Source of the DNA: Methylobacterium tardum
GTDB taxonomy: Bacteria > Pseudomonadota > Alphaproteobacteria > Rhizobiales > Beijerinckiaceae
Direction: 5' to 3'
Assembly: GCF_023546765.1 (NCBI RefSeq)
Contig: NZ_CP097484.1
Location: 2,016,001-2,080,000, forward strand
Length of the DNA: 64,000 nt
Shown here: positions 52,785-62,161 of the stretch, one piece after another
Layout of the letters: every line of letters starts with the position of its first letter
How positions within the stretch are numbered: position 1 is the stretch's first letter
Program-made: the position numbers and the translations under genes
Notes under the pieces: generated by a model
Database searches by the model: none
Seen by the model: only the letters and a program-made list of their open reading frames with translations
What the model was told of the DNA's origin: nothing

Positions 52785-54941
52785 TCAAAAGCGGCCCGCG
52801 ATGGTCAGGCGCACGGCCGTGGGCTCCACCGGGTGGAATACCCGGTCGATCAGCCCCTCGGCGGCCTCGCCGGGCAGCCGCGAGACATACGCGTAGGTGA
52901 TCTGGTCGGACTTGCTGTTGGTCAGGTTCAGCACGTCCAGCGAGACGCTGACGCCGTTGGCGAAGGCGTAGCCGATCCGGCCGTTGAAGAGCGCGGTCGC
53001 CCGCGAGCGGATCGAATTGTCCTCGATCAGCGGCCGCGGCCCGAAATAGCGCAACCGCAACGATCCGAACCAGCCGAGCGGCTCGCCGAACGTGACGCCG
53101 GCCGACGCGACGGTGGTGGGCGCCTCCGGGACCCGGTTGCCCACCGGGTCGTAACTGGTGAACCGGGCATTGGTGATCGTCAGATCGCCCTCCAGCGAGA
53201 GCCAGGGCGTCACCGCGTAGCGGTTCGTCCACTCGACCCCGAAGCGCCGGGTCGGACGGCTCGGCTCCGTGGTGCCGGTATCGCCCTGGAAGATGTTCTC
53301 GGACGCGAAGTCGAGCCGGAACAGGGCGAGGCTCGTCTCAAGCCCACTGAGCGAGCGGTTGCGCAGGCCCACCTCGTAGCCCGTGGAGGGCACCAGGAAC
53401 GGCGAGCGGGTGATGGTGAACAGGGGGCTTGCGGGATCCACCGTGGCGGTGACGCCGCGCGCGTCGTTCGAGTGGAAGCCGCCGCCGTAATTCACGTAGA
53501 ACTCGGTGTCGAACCAGGGACCGAGCACGAGCCCGAGCTTCGGGTTGACAATCCCGTCGGTCGCCTTGCCGGAATTGGCGGGCGTGTACGAGCGGACATC
53601 GGCGTAGTAGCCGTCGGCGCGCACGCCCACGCTCGTGCGCAGCCACTCGGTCCAGCGCACCCGCGTGTCCAGGTAGAGCGCGCCGCTCGACTCGAGCACC
53701 CGGTCGTCGAGCACCGTCGAACGGTACTGCCGGAGGGTGGTGTTGAACAGGCCGACCCGGATCGAGTCGGTGCGGGTCTGCGCGCCGATCTCGACCTCCA
53801 GCGGCCGTCCGAACAGGTCGCCCTGGAAGATGTGCCGCACCTCGCCGCCGCCGAGGATGCGCTGGTCGCGCTGGTGGAACTGGTCGCCGCCGACGGGATC
53901 GTTGAGGACATAGGTGAAGTCGTTGAACAGGTTCATCTGATAGCGGATCACGTAGGCCGAGGCCCGCGTCACGCCGGTCTCGTCCGTCGCGCTGAACCGT
54001 CCCGAGAGCGAGAAGCGTCCGCTGTCGCCGCCATCCGTGGGATTGAGCGTGCCGTAGCGGCCGATCAGCCCCTCCCCCACGGCGCGCTCCGGGATCTGGT
54101 TGGTGGCGGTCCAGCGGGCCGCGTAGGCCATGCCGGTAATCGAGAACCCGTCCAGCGCCGTGCCCTGGCTGTAGCGGGCCACCCCGTTGATCTTGCGTAG
54201 CGCGTCCGGAACCACCCACGGCCCATCGTAGACCTGGGCTTCGCCTGCCAGGAGGAGGTTGCCCTCGCCGAGCGGCACGGTCGTGATCGACAGGGCCCGC
54301 TTGTAGCCGAACGAGCCGATCGAGGTCAGGGCGAGGTTCTTGGCGGTCGTGTCGAGATAGTCGATCCGCACCGAGCCCGCCGAGGCGAAGTCGCCGTCGC
54401 GCACGAAGTACGGCCCCTTGTGGAACGCGACTGCGCCGACAAGCTCCGGGATCAGGAAGTTGAGGTCGGCGTAGCCCTGCCCGTGGGCGTGAGTGCGCAT
54501 GTTCACCGGCATGCCGTCGACGCTGATGGCGATGTCGGTCCCGTGGTCGAGGTTGAAGCCGCGCAGGAAGTACTGGTTGGCCTTCCCCTCCCCGGAATGT
54601 TGGGTGACGATCAGGCCCGGCACCGCCTCCAGCACCTCGCCGGGGCGCGTCACCGGCCGGCTGTTGAGTTGCGCGCCCGTGATCACGCCGGCACTGGCCG
54701 AGTCCACGGTGAGCAGCGGGCCGCCGATCCCGGTCGTGCCGCCGACATACCCGGCACTCGCCGACAAGCCGATCCGCGTGGGGGTCGTCGGCTCGGCGGT
54801 CACCGAGATTTCTTCGAGCTGCGTCTCGCCGCCGGAGACGGGGCCGGACCGGTCCTGGGCGGAGGCGGCGGACGTCAGGGCTGCCAAGGCTGCCAAGGCT
54901 GCAAGGACTGGAAGCGCGGAGCGCACGGGCGGACGGGACAC
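52785..54941 (-). CDS. TonB-dependent outer-membrane receptor, cobalamin-riboswitch controlled
   Basis: A 718-residue outer-membrane receptor. A signal peptide (residues 1-28, ending ASAQ) is followed by the plug domain, with LEAVPGLIVTQHSGEGKANQ, YFLRGFNLDHGTDIAISVDG and the conserved turn GPYFVRDGDFASAGSV. The beta-barrel then ends in a C-terminal aromatic residue (TIAGRF). A cobalamin riboswitch lies upstream on the same strand, so the ligand is probably cobalamin or a cobalamin precursor, as for BtuB. The plug sequence is of a general TonB-receptor type, so the ligand assignment rests on the riboswitch. Confidence 0.92.
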   Translation of the reverse strand: MSRPPVRSALPVLAALAALAALTSAASAQDRSGPVSGGETQLEEISVTAEPTTPTRIGLSASAGYVGGTTGIGGPLLTVDSASAGVITGAQLNSRPVTRPGEVLEAVPGLIVTQHSGEGKANQYFLRGFNLDHGTDIAISVDGMPVNMRTHAHGQGYADLNFLIPELVGAVAFHKGPYFVRDGDFASAGSVRIDYLDTTAKNLALTSIGSFGYKRALSITTVPLGEGNLLLAGEAQVYDGPWVVPDALRKINGVARYSQGTALDGFSITGMAYAARWTATNQIPERAVGEGLIGRYGTLNPTDGGDSGRFSLSGRFSATDETGVTRASAYVIRYQMNLFNDFTYVLNDPVGGDQFHQRDQRILGGGEVRHIFQGDLFGRPLEVEIGAQTRTDSIRVGLFNTTLRQYRSTVLDDRVLESSGALYLDTRVRWTEWLRTSVGVRADGYYADVRSYTPANSGKATDGIVNPKLGLVLGPWFDTEFYVNYGGGFHSNDARGVTATVDPASPLFTITRSPFLVPSTGYEVGLRNRSLSGLETSLALFRLDFASENIFQGDTGTTEPSRPTRRFGVEWTNRYAVTPWLSLEGDLTITNARFTSYDPVGNRVPEAPTTVASAGVTFGEPLGWFGSLRLRYFGPRPLIEDNSIRSRATALFNGRIGYAFANGVSVSLDVLNLTNSKSDQITYAYVSRLPGEAAEGLIDRVFHPVEPTAVRLTIAGRF

Positions 54942-55494
54942 GGGACCTCGGGCGGCGGCAGTGGCACGTCACCGCGAACGAGGCCGTGCCGGCCGCTTCC
55001 GCGACCGTCTCCGGCATCCTCCGGGACACCCCGCCCGGCGGACCTCGCGTGTGACCACGACAGACGGCAGGTCTCCTGGCTCGCGGGTCGCCGCCCTCAC
55101 GTCGTCTTCCCGGGCGAGGCCGCCCAGTGACGTGGTGACGCGAAGGCTCACCGCTTACAGTTGCGGGGGCAGCCGCGGCTTTGGGTCGAACCCGCACCGC
55201 ATTCCCTTTTGATCCCCGAGGGGGAACCGTCGCGGGCACCATGGGTCGGGCGCCCGAAGCAGGTCAACAGGCCGGCCCCGGTTCACGCGCGCTGTGGCCT
55301 GCGCACGACACCGCCGTGCCCGCGCCTCCTGCCCGACCGGGCCGGGGGCCTGAGCCGTCAGGTGGCCGTCGCCACATCATCGCCGTGAACGTGCAGTCAA
55401 GCTTGGTCGACGCCAGGTTGCTGAGAGGCGCCGGCCCGAACAGGGCGGCGGCCGCGTGGCGGAACGAGGCTGAAGGAGCACGGAGCGCAGATGC
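54942..55494. other. Leader and intergenic region carrying the riboswitch
   Basis: 553 bases between divergent genes. It contains the cobalamin riboswitch at 55063-55240 and a ~120-base leader to the receptor start. 55241-55494 has no supported gene and should hold promoters for both sides. Confidence 0.7.
55063..55240 (-). promoter_or_regulatory. Cobalamin (AdoCbl) riboswitch
   Basis: Read on the minus strand the element begins GGTGCCCGCGACGGTTCC and continues AAAAGGGAATGCGGTGCGGG. It then has the B12-box core GCTGCCCCCGCAACTGTAAG and closes with AGCCAGGAGACCTGCC at 55066-55081. These are the diagnostic conserved blocks of the class. It sits about 120 bases upstream of the TonB-dependent receptor, which it should repress when cobalamin is abundant. 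The expression platform (terminator or ribosome-site sequestration) was not resolved. Confidence 0.93.
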
Positions 55495-56079
55495 ATGCAG
55501 GGTAGCGAGAGGACGAAGATTGCTCCTGTCCTGGGTGTCATCGCGATGACCTGCACCCTGGGCGCCTGCAATACTGGCGCGCCGGTGCTCACGACAGGGT
55601 CGATTCCGGGCCACAAGCCGCCGATGGTCGTCAGCGATGCCGAGCGCGATTGTCTCGGTCGGGCCATGTATTTCGAGTCGAACCGCAGCGACGGGGATGG
55701 GCTGATCGCCGTCGGTACCGTTGTCATGAACCGGCTTGAGAACGCGATCTTCCCGGGCGGCATCTGCGCCGTGGTCGGCCAGCCGGGACAGTTCGCTCCG
55801 GGCGTCCTGACCAAGCCGATGCAGGACAAGGACCTCCAGAAGGTCGCCGATGCGGCTGACGCCGTCCTGGCAGGCGAGCGGCACCCGAAGGTCGGGAAGG
55901 CGATGTACTTCCACACCGCGGGGCGGCACTTCCCCTACAATAACATGCATTACGTGGCTGTCGCCGGCGGCAACGCCTTCTATGAGAAGCGCGATTCACG
56001 ATCGGCCCAGCGCGAGAAGGCGCAATTGCCGGCCTCCGTCTCGACCTATGCGGCTGCACCGGGAGCGCCCGCGCCGTAG
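55495..56079 (+). CDS. SleB-type cell wall hydrolase, probable lipoprotein
   Basis: A 194-residue protein. The start is ATG 55495 with GGAG upstream; an ATG at 55491 stops immediately. A lipobox-like TLGACNTG (Cys near residue 25) suggests a lipid anchor. The hydrolase_2 (SleB) domain shows DCLGRAMYFESNRSDGDGL with the catalytic Glu, AVGTVVMNRL, CAVVGQPGQF and AMYFHTAGRHFPYNNMHYVA. It probably cleaves peptidoglycan glycan strands in the periplasm. The ~20-residue C-terminus is variable. Confidence 0.88.
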   Translation: MQGSERTKIAPVLGVIAMTCTLGACNTGAPVLTTGSIPGHKPPMVVSDAERDCLGRAMYFESNRSDGDGLIAVGTVVMNRLENAIFPGGICAVVGQPGQFAPGVLTKPMQDKDLQKVADAADAVLAGERHPKVGKAMYFHTAGRHFPYNNMHYVAVAGGNAFYEKRDSRSAQREKAQLPASVSTYAAAPGAPAP

Positions 56080-56312
56080 AGCCGGGCGCGCGGCAGCGAG
56101 ACGTCGTGCGCGCGGGTCGACAGCATCTCTCCGGTCCGGCGTCTCCGGGACGTCCGGCCCGGGCCCATTGGAGCCTGCAGCCGGACACGAGCCTCGCCCG
56201 CCGAGGAGATCCGGATCGACGCGCGAGGCAGAGCACTTTCCGAGGCCGCGATCGAACTCAAGCCTAGCCTTTAGGTTGTATGCTCGCATTCAACTGAGCG
56301 ACCCCCGCCGCC

Positions 56313-56513
56313 ATGTCCAACGAGGATGGTTTTGACCGCATGGCGCGCGCGGCCATCCGAGCGCATCGGCTGATGGCCCTGTACGGCACGCCGATGATGC
56401 AGCACCTGTCGCGCTTGCTGCTGCTGGAGATCGGCCGGGAGATTGCGGCGAGACGCGAGGCGGGCGCCGCCAATGACAATCCGGAAACGTCCGATGACGC
56501 GGCCAACGACTGA
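56313..56513 (+). CDS. Small hypothetical protein
   Basis: A 66-residue protein starting MSNEDGFDRMARAAIRAHRL. It is helical and amphipathic with a central Leu-rich stretch (HLSRLLLLEIGREIAARRE) and an acidic, disordered C-terminus. It has no signal peptide and no family was recognised. Confidence 0.5.
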   Translation: MSNEDGFDRMARAAIRAHRLMALYGTPMMQHLSRLLLLEIGREIAARREAGAANDNPETSDDAAND

Positions 56514-56793
56514 CGGCTCGGAAGCGGTCCGGCCCCTGGGCCGTCTCACGATGACCGAGACGCCTGAATCGTGACGTCTTCCGCCGCGTAGAGGCATATC
56601 AGATCCATGACCTGCGGCCAGCCGCAGCACTGTAGGGCCGAATTCCGCTCCGGCGCCTCGTTCGATCGGAAATCACCGACGGGAAGAGATCGAATGCAGC
56701 GCCATATCTGTTGATCGAGGATTCTACTCGGGCCTGCGGCATTTACACCCGCGTACAGCAGCCTAGCTTGTCGGTAGAAACTACCCACGAATC

Positions 56794-57216
56794 ATGGGCA
56801 CCCCACCGATGATCGCCAAACGGGTAGCGCTCGCTGGCGCGCTCCTCCTGCTGAGCATCACGCCGTCGGCCTCTCAGTTGCGCCGCCCACTGACCTGTAC
56901 GGAGGACGTGTCGGTCGGCCTGGATATGGCAGGCGCGGCGGAGGGCGCGAAGGCGCCGCGCAAGCCCCGAACGTTCTCCCTCGTCTCCAGTGGCGGACTG
57001 CTGACCGTGATCTCCGCTGGCCGCTCCGATTATTACGAGTGCCAACCCGCATCCCCGCGGTTGAATGAGCGCACGCCGCGCAATGCGATCAAGTGCCAGA
57101 ACGGTGTTTACTTCTTGTTGATTGATTTGAACAAGTTAAATTTCGTCGAGGCGCAGCTGAATCCAGAGGATCGCAACGAGGTCAAGGTCAGCTACGGCAC
57201 GTGCCGCGGTTTATGA
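56794..57216 (+). CDS. Secreted hypothetical protein
   Basis: A 140-residue protein with a signal peptide (VALAGALLLLSITPSASQ). The mature part has cysteines in LTCTEDVSVG, YYECQPAS, IKCQNGV and GTCRGL, suggesting two disulfides. The start may be ATG 56794 or ATG 56809. Codon choice near the end is slightly AT-richer than in neighbours (KLNFVEAQLNPEDRNE region). No family was recognised. Confidence 0.6.
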   Translation: MGTPPMIAKRVALAGALLLLSITPSASQLRRPLTCTEDVSVGLDMAGAAEGAKAPRKPRTFSLVSSGGLLTVISAGRSDYYECQPASPRLNERTPRNAIKCQNGVYFLLIDLNKLNFVEAQLNPEDRNEVKVSYGTCRGL

Positions 57217-57610
57217 CGGCCGCTGGCCGCCGAGGATCTGGATCAGGACGTTGGCGGACGAGAGCGGCCTGAGACGGCCGGAGATGCCTTCGCCGGTGGG
57301 GCGTCCTCCACACGTTCCATTGGACCACATCGGGGACCAAGCGGTCCGTTCGCCGCATCGGCTCCCGGCCGCAGAACCCTGTGCGCCCGCGCGTGTTGTC
57401 GTTTCACCCGGTTCTGACGGGGTGACGAACAGGAGCGGTTCTCAGTGTCTTTCGATGCGTATCACCGTCTCGATGTCTGGTCTCTCATGAATGTATATCG
57501 CGCGACATTCGACATCGTCTGCGAGGCCAACCTTCAGCTTCCTTTCGCCATTGCTGAGGCGTGGGGGTTCACCGCCCGCGGATGACGAAAGCAGCCCCTG
57601 ACGTGCACCG
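57217..57610. other. Intergenic region before flagellar cluster
   Basis: 394 bases without a confident gene. A minus-strand frame at 57442-57663 has a non-random-looking end (VGLADDVECRAIYIHERPD) but no recognisable family and it overlaps the SLT gene. It is noted only as a possible small or remnant gene. Confidence 0.4.
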
Positions 57611-58156
57611 TTACCGGCAGAACTGCGTGGCGGCCGGGGTCCACTGGCCGAAACCCGTGGCAACCATGTTGGCCATCACCCGGCAGATGTAGAGCTTCTG
57701 GGCGGCGTTGTTGTGCGGGCCGGCATGGTAGCGCGCCACCGCCAACGTCCAGCTGCCCTCCCGCTTCTTCAACTCGCGGAGGAATTGCGTGGCGTAATCG
57801 ACATTCGCGCGCGGATCGATCATGGCCTCGATCGATCCGAACTTTGCACCATGATAGTGGTGGTTGATCTGCATGCAGCCGAGGTCGATCAGGCGCACGC
57901 CCCTGCGGCGGGCCTCGGTGAAGTGGGCGATCACGTCCCTCGGCCCAGTCGCGAAGTAGGCTGCCCCTTCAATGTTCATGGCGTAGGGTTGGAGCGAGCC
58001 GCGCTTGCCCGTTTCCGTCAGGCCGACAGCGTAGAGCACGCCGAGCGGAACGCCGTACTGCACAGAGGCGCGGCCCATCTCGGCCTCGCAGACATTCGCC
58101 GCCACTGGGACTGCGCTACAGATAAACGCCGCCGTCGCGAGGACGTACCGTTTCAT
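57611..58156 (-). CDS. SLT-domain lytic transglycosylase-like protein (flagellar operon)
   Basis: A 181-residue secreted protein starting at ATG 58156 (MKRYVLATAAFICSAVPVAA, a signal peptide). The SLT fold is seen in YGVPLGVLYAVGLTETGKRG with the catalytic Glu, GVRLIDLGCMQINHHYHGA, and AVARYHAGPHNN. It would cleave peptidoglycan locally to let the flagellar rod pass, a role inferred from its place at the end of the flagellar operon. Its 5' end overlaps fliK by 41 bases in another frame. Confidence 0.88.
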   Translation of the reverse strand: MKRYVLATAAFICSAVPVAANVCEAEMGRASVQYGVPLGVLYAVGLTETGKRGSLQPYAMNIEGAAYFATGPRDVIAHFTEARRRGVRLIDLGCMQINHHYHGAKFGSIEAMIDPRANVDYATQFLRELKKREGSWTLAVARYHAGPHNNAAQKLYICRVMANMVATGFGQWTPAATQFCR

Positions 58157-59672
58157 ACGTCCGCTCTCCTTCCCGTCTGTCGGCGGGCAGGGGCTGCTCC
58201 GCCTGCCGCTGCCTGTCCCCTCCTTGGCCCGGCCGGGCACCGCCGTCGGCGAAGGAGGGTTGCCCCTGTGACGGCGCGCCTCCGGCCCAGTTCCCAGATT
58301 CGGCCGGGCGGCTCTGACTGACCGTGACTGCCGCTTGATAGTGGGCCTGCTTGAGCAGGTCGGTCAGGATGGCCGAGTCCCGGTGCAGCAGCGCCGCCGT
58401 CTCGGGCCGCGACGCACGCAGATGCGTCTCGAGCTGTCCGTTCGCGAGCCGCAACTCCACCGTGACGGTCCCGAGGTCCTCCGGCCTGAGCTGGATCCTC
58501 AGCGTCCGCAGCGGCCCATCCGGTGTTGCCTTGACGGCAGGGTCGCCGGCGACACGCGTCTCCGATCCGGTCGAAGCCGCAGAGGCCGCACGGTCGATCT
58601 CGTCCTTGATCGCCGCCGCGATCGTCGGCAGCGAAGCCGCGGGCAGGCCTGGGCCGGTTCCAGATCGGTCCTGCGTCCCCGCAATGGGACTGCCGTCCCG
58701 CGTGCGCCGGTCGGTGGCTTCAAGGATCGTCTTGGCGATCCCGAAGAGCGCACGGCTGTCCTCGCGCGCCGCGATGTCCCCCTTGTCGAGCCCCGCGACA
58801 GCGGTCCGAGCCGCCTCGTCGGCGGTGCGGGTCTCCGGCTCAGTCTGGAGGCGGGGCACGCCGATCGCCGCCGCTGCGACGTGTTGGTCCGGCAAGCCGG
58901 CCAGACCCGGCTGAGACGTGTCGGCGACGCCGTCCGGCCCTCCGGGTCGGGCAGGCTGAAGCGGAGGGGCGATCAGCTCCGACAATCCTGTCTGATCGGA
59001 TTGCGTTGCGGTATCGGCGGTGCCTGAGAGGGCCGGCGCTGAGGAGGCCGGCAGCGCGGGAACGCGTTGCGCCGTGACGGGTCGAACCGGCTTGAAGTGA
59101 ACCGCACGGTCCAGCACCGAAATTTTCGGCGGGCCGCCCGGACCGGATCCGGTGGGCGGGGCCACGCCCGCGGCCACGTTTCCACCCACCCCGAAGTCCG
59201 GACCGGGTCCGGATTCCGCCGAAGAACCCGCGGGCGCGGCTGTTGCGCCTGTGCCGGCCGCCATCGGGACGCCCTGTGCCCCGGAATGCGATGTGTCGGG
59301 AATCGAGACCGAAGTACTCGTTCCGTTTGCCGTGCCGGATCCCGGCGAGGCCGTCGCGAGGGCTGCGCTCAGGATATTGGCGAGAAGCGCAGCGGCCTCG
59401 CTCGGAGCAGGCGGAACGAGAAGGCCTGCACCGGAAGCGGCGTCCGCCCCGTCCCTGTCGCCGGGCGCACGATCCGGATCGTCCGCCTCAGGCGCGTCGG
59501 TCCCGGACCGCGGCGCGGCAGCCGGTTTCGAGACCGCACGCATCACGGCTCCGAAGCGGCTATTCGGCTCCGCGGCCGGCGGCTTCTGGACATCGTCCTC
59601 CGCATGGGACGGCGCGACCTCCCGCTCGTGTTTGGGGCTGGGTTTCTGAACCGCGGCAGTGATCGTGGTCAC
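58116..59672 (-). CDS. fliK: Flagellar hook-length control protein FliK
   Basis: A 518-residue protein, starting at GTG 59672 within the motC stop (GTGA overlap). The N-terminal ~350 residues are low-complexity Ala/Pro/Ser/Gly-rich, as expected for the ruler domain. The conserved C-terminal Flg_hook domain is LRIQLRPEDLGTVTVELRLA, then GQLETHLRASRPETAALLHR and DSAILTDLLKQAHY. It measures the hook and switches export specificity from hook to filament substrates. The 3' end overlaps the SLT gene. Confidence 0.92.
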   Translation of the reverse strand: MTTITAAVQKPSPKHEREVAPSHAEDDVQKPPAAEPNSRFGAVMRAVSKPAAAPRSGTDAPEADDPDRAPGDRDGADAASGAGLLVPPAPSEAAALLANILSAALATASPGSGTANGTSTSVSIPDTSHSGAQGVPMAAGTGATAAPAGSSAESGPGPDFGVGGNVAAGVAPPTGSGPGGPPKISVLDRAVHFKPVRPVTAQRVPALPASSAPALSGTADTATQSDQTGLSELIAPPLQPARPGGPDGVADTSQPGLAGLPDQHVAAAAIGVPRLQTEPETRTADEAARTAVAGLDKGDIAAREDSRALFGIAKTILEATDRRTRDGSPIAGTQDRSGTGPGLPAASLPTIAAAIKDEIDRAASAASTGSETRVAGDPAVKATPDGPLRTLRIQLRPEDLGTVTVELRLANGQLETHLRASRPETAALLHRDSAILTDLLKQAHYQAAVTVSQSRPAESGNWAGGAPSQGQPSFADGGARPGQGGDRQRQAEQPLPADRREGERTYETVRPRDGGVYL

Positions 59673-60967
59673 GGGCTTGCCTTACTGAGGAGCAGATCAA
59701 TCCGGTCGATTGTGGCTTGCGCTTTCGGGATCAGGCTCGCGGGCTCGCCAGCAGATTCCGCAACGGCCTGCGCCGGCTTCGCGGTGGCGAGGTTGGCTTC
59801 CGGCAGACCGGGCCGTCCGGTCAGCCCGCGTCCGATCTCCTCGGCCGTCGACAGGGCCGTATCGAGGAGGATGACGTCGCGGGCCGTCAGCTTGGCCCTG
59901 TCGAGACTCCTCAGAGCCTGGAGCCCGGATTGAAACGTCGTGAGATTCACGATCTCGGCGGCGGCTCGATAGAGCCGGCCCTGCATCGCCTCCGGACTTC
60001 CGGGCGCGCAGAGCGCCAGGGCCTTGTCGGCAGCCAGGAGAGCCGAGGCCGTCTTACCCTGTTGGATCGCCGTCCGGGCAATCAGCAGGTAGAGGTCCCG
60101 CCGGCTCTCCGGACCGAGCTCGTTCAGGATCCTGTTGAGGACCGCGAAGCGCTCCTCATCCTGCCCGACATCGAACTGGGTTAACTGATAGGCGAGGCGC
60201 TGCCGAAAATTGCCCGCATAAATCGAGTGTGGGAACCGGCGCAGGTATTGGATCGCCAACGCCTCGAACTTCTTCAGCTCGCCGAGCTGCCCGAGGGCGA
60301 AGATCTCGCGACGCAGGGCTCCTTCCTCGGCCAGGGTCCCCGGCACCAGCAGGCGGACGCCGTCGAGCAGGATGATGGCCCGGTTCGGGTTCTCGGTCAC
60401 CGTCAGCGAGGCCTGTGTGAGCCCGACCGCCCCAGCTAGCGTCGGCGGCAGATCCGCCGTGTCGACATCCCTGAGCAGCCGATTCGCTTCGGCCTCCCGG
60501 CCCTCGATATAGGCGAGTGCGCCGCGCGCGAGCGTCGCCTCGGGCTCGCCGATTCCGTCCCGCGCGGTGAGGTTCCGCAGGATCGCCGGGCCGCCGCCGC
60601 TGAGAGCGAACGTGATTGCCGACCGGAGGTTGTGACGGTCGGCCCAGACCTCGGGCGGTGCGCTCAGGAGATCCGCGTTGATCCGGGCGATCAGCACGGG
60701 CTGGCTCGCGTGAGCGGCCAGCGACCCGGCTGCCACGCGATCCTGCAGCAATTGCAGCGTGCGCACCCACTCCACAGGCGTGCCCTTCCGCGCCGACGGC
60801 TCGGGAACAGGGGGCACAGCCGGCACGGGGCCTGACGGTGCGGGCTGGCCCGGCCGCGCAACGGCAACCGACGCGGAGGCCGGTTCCGCGGCGACCGGAT
60901 TGGCGATCGCCGTGGTGAGCAGGCCGAGAACAACCGGCAGGGTCCGCCCGATCCTGGTCACCCTCAT
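59669..60967 (-). CDS. motC: Flagellar motor protein MotC
   Basis: A 432-residue periplasmic protein, starting MRVTRIGRTLPVVLGLL at 60967, with a signal peptide through AVAAEPA. The long helical domain has LRNLTARDGIGEPEATLARG, IYAGNFRQRLAYQLTQFDVG and ELGPESRRDLYLLIARTAIQ. MotC is known from Sinorhizobium, where it binds the periplasmic part of MotB and is needed for motor function. It is flanked by motB and fliK in the same order as in rhizobia. Its start overlaps the restored motB stop (ATGA). Confidence 0.88.
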   Translation of the reverse strand: MRVTRIGRTLPVVLGLLTTAIANPVAAEPASASVAVARPGQPAPSGPVPAVPPVPEPSARKGTPVEWVRTLQLLQDRVAAGSLAAHASQPVLIARINADLLSAPPEVWADRHNLRSAITFALSGGGPAILRNLTARDGIGEPEATLARGALAYIEGREAEANRLLRDVDTADLPPTLAGAVGLTQASLTVTENPNRAIILLDGVRLLVPGTLAEEGALRREIFALGQLGELKKFEALAIQYLRRFPHSIYAGNFRQRLAYQLTQFDVGQDEERFAVLNRILNELGPESRRDLYLLIARTAIQQGKTASALLAADKALALCAPGSPEAMQGRLYRAAAEIVNLTTFQSGLQALRSLDRAKLTARDVILLDTALSTAEEIGRGLTGRPGLPEANLATAKPAQAVAESAGEPASLIPKAQATIDRIDLLLSKASP

Positions 60968-62159
60968 CCCGGAGACCCTGCAGGAGGATCTCGATCCGCC
61001 GGTTCTCGGGCGCCTTCGGATCCGCGGCGTTGCGCGGCGTCCGATCGGCTGCTCCCTCGACGCGCCAGATCCGCGCCTGATCGATCCCGGCACGGGTGAG
61101 CATGTAGGCTGCCATATGGGCGCGCGCGGTCGAGAGCCGCCAATTGTCGTAGACCTCGGAGCGGAACGGGCGGTTGTCGGTATGGCCGCGGACGACGATC
61201 CGCCCTGGCCGCGCGGCGAGCGCTTTGGCGAGGCGCTCCATGGCCCGCACCATCTCCGGTCTGGGCTCGGCCGAGCCCACCGCGAACATGCTGAAGTTCA
61301 GGTCGTCCGTCAGGTTGATCAGGAGCCCTTCCGGCGTGCCCTGGACGTCGACACGGGGGCCGGGCGTGCCGGAGGCGGCAGGCGGGAAGATCTTGGCGAT
61401 TTCGGCTTTTAGCGCGGCTTGGGCAGCCGCGAGGTCGGGGCCTGCAGGGTTTTGCCCGTTCGCGGCGTCCTCGGCCCTGAGCGCGTTCTCTTGGCCCTCA
61501 GGCTGGGGCTCCCCCGGTTTGGCCTCCCCCGGTTTGGCCTCTGCGTCCCGGCGCGTGACAGTCCCGGCGCCGCGCGCATCCGGCTTGGCCAGGGTCGGCG
61601 GGGGCGCGATGCCGGCGGACGCGGGACGCTCGGCCCGCGCGGGTGCCAGGGTGGTGACCTGCCAGTAGAGAGGATCAAACGGGTCACGCGGAACCTCGCC
61701 GCCCCGGCGTCCCGCCTCGCCGAGATCGCCGATCGTGGCGGTGCTTCGAGGCTTGTCCGGCTCGATCGCGGCCGCGAGATTGGCCAGCACAGAATAGGGA
61801 TCTTGGAACAGCTCGCGTTCCCGAGCCGCAGATCCCGGCGGCAGGTTGCCGGACCGGTCCCGGACAGTCGCCTCGGCCTCACTGGCCTTGGTGCCCGGCT
61901 CCGGATCCGTCGAGGTGGGTTGCGGATCCGTCAGTCCTTTCCGGACCGGCAAGGCCTCGGAGAGGCTGATGGGATTGAAGTAGTTTGCGATGCTGGTCTT
62001 GGTTTCCTCGTTCGTGATCTTCATGAGCCACAGGACGAGGAAGAGGGCCATCATCGTGGTCATGAAGTCCGCAAGGGCGATCTTCCAGACACCCCCGTGA
62101 TGAACGGGTTCCTCCTCGGCCGTCCGCCGAACGATGATGATCTCGGATGGGGGGGCCAT
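60964..62159 (-). CDS. motB: Flagellar motor stator protein MotB (frameshift at the last codons)
   Basis: Starts MAPPSEIIIVRRTAEEE at 62159. The single membrane helix with the proton-accepting Asp is KIALADFMTTMMALFLVLW. The OmpA-like peptidoglycan-binding domain has VRGHTDNRPFRSEVYDNWRL and closes APENRRIEILLQGL. As given, the frame then runs on out of phase across motC to 60156, giving a 667-residue reading from the same start. One missing C near 60970 would restore ...LPG and a stop at 60964 overlapping the motC ATG. That end is used here. The periplasmic linker holds a 15-base tandem repeat (61510-61539). Confidence 0.9.
61510..61539. repeat. 15-bp tandem duplication inside motB
   Basis: Two identical 15-base units (TCCCCCGGTTTGGCC) stand head to tail and encode the repeated KPGEA-type linker of MotB. 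The duplication keeps the frame. Confidence 0.85.
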
Positions 62160-62161
62160 GC

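Noticed and set aside
57442..57663. 73-codon minus-strand frame ending in a Val/Ile-rich segment
   Set aside because: It overlaps the SLT gene and has no family match by eye. It could be a remnant, but evidence is too thin to call.
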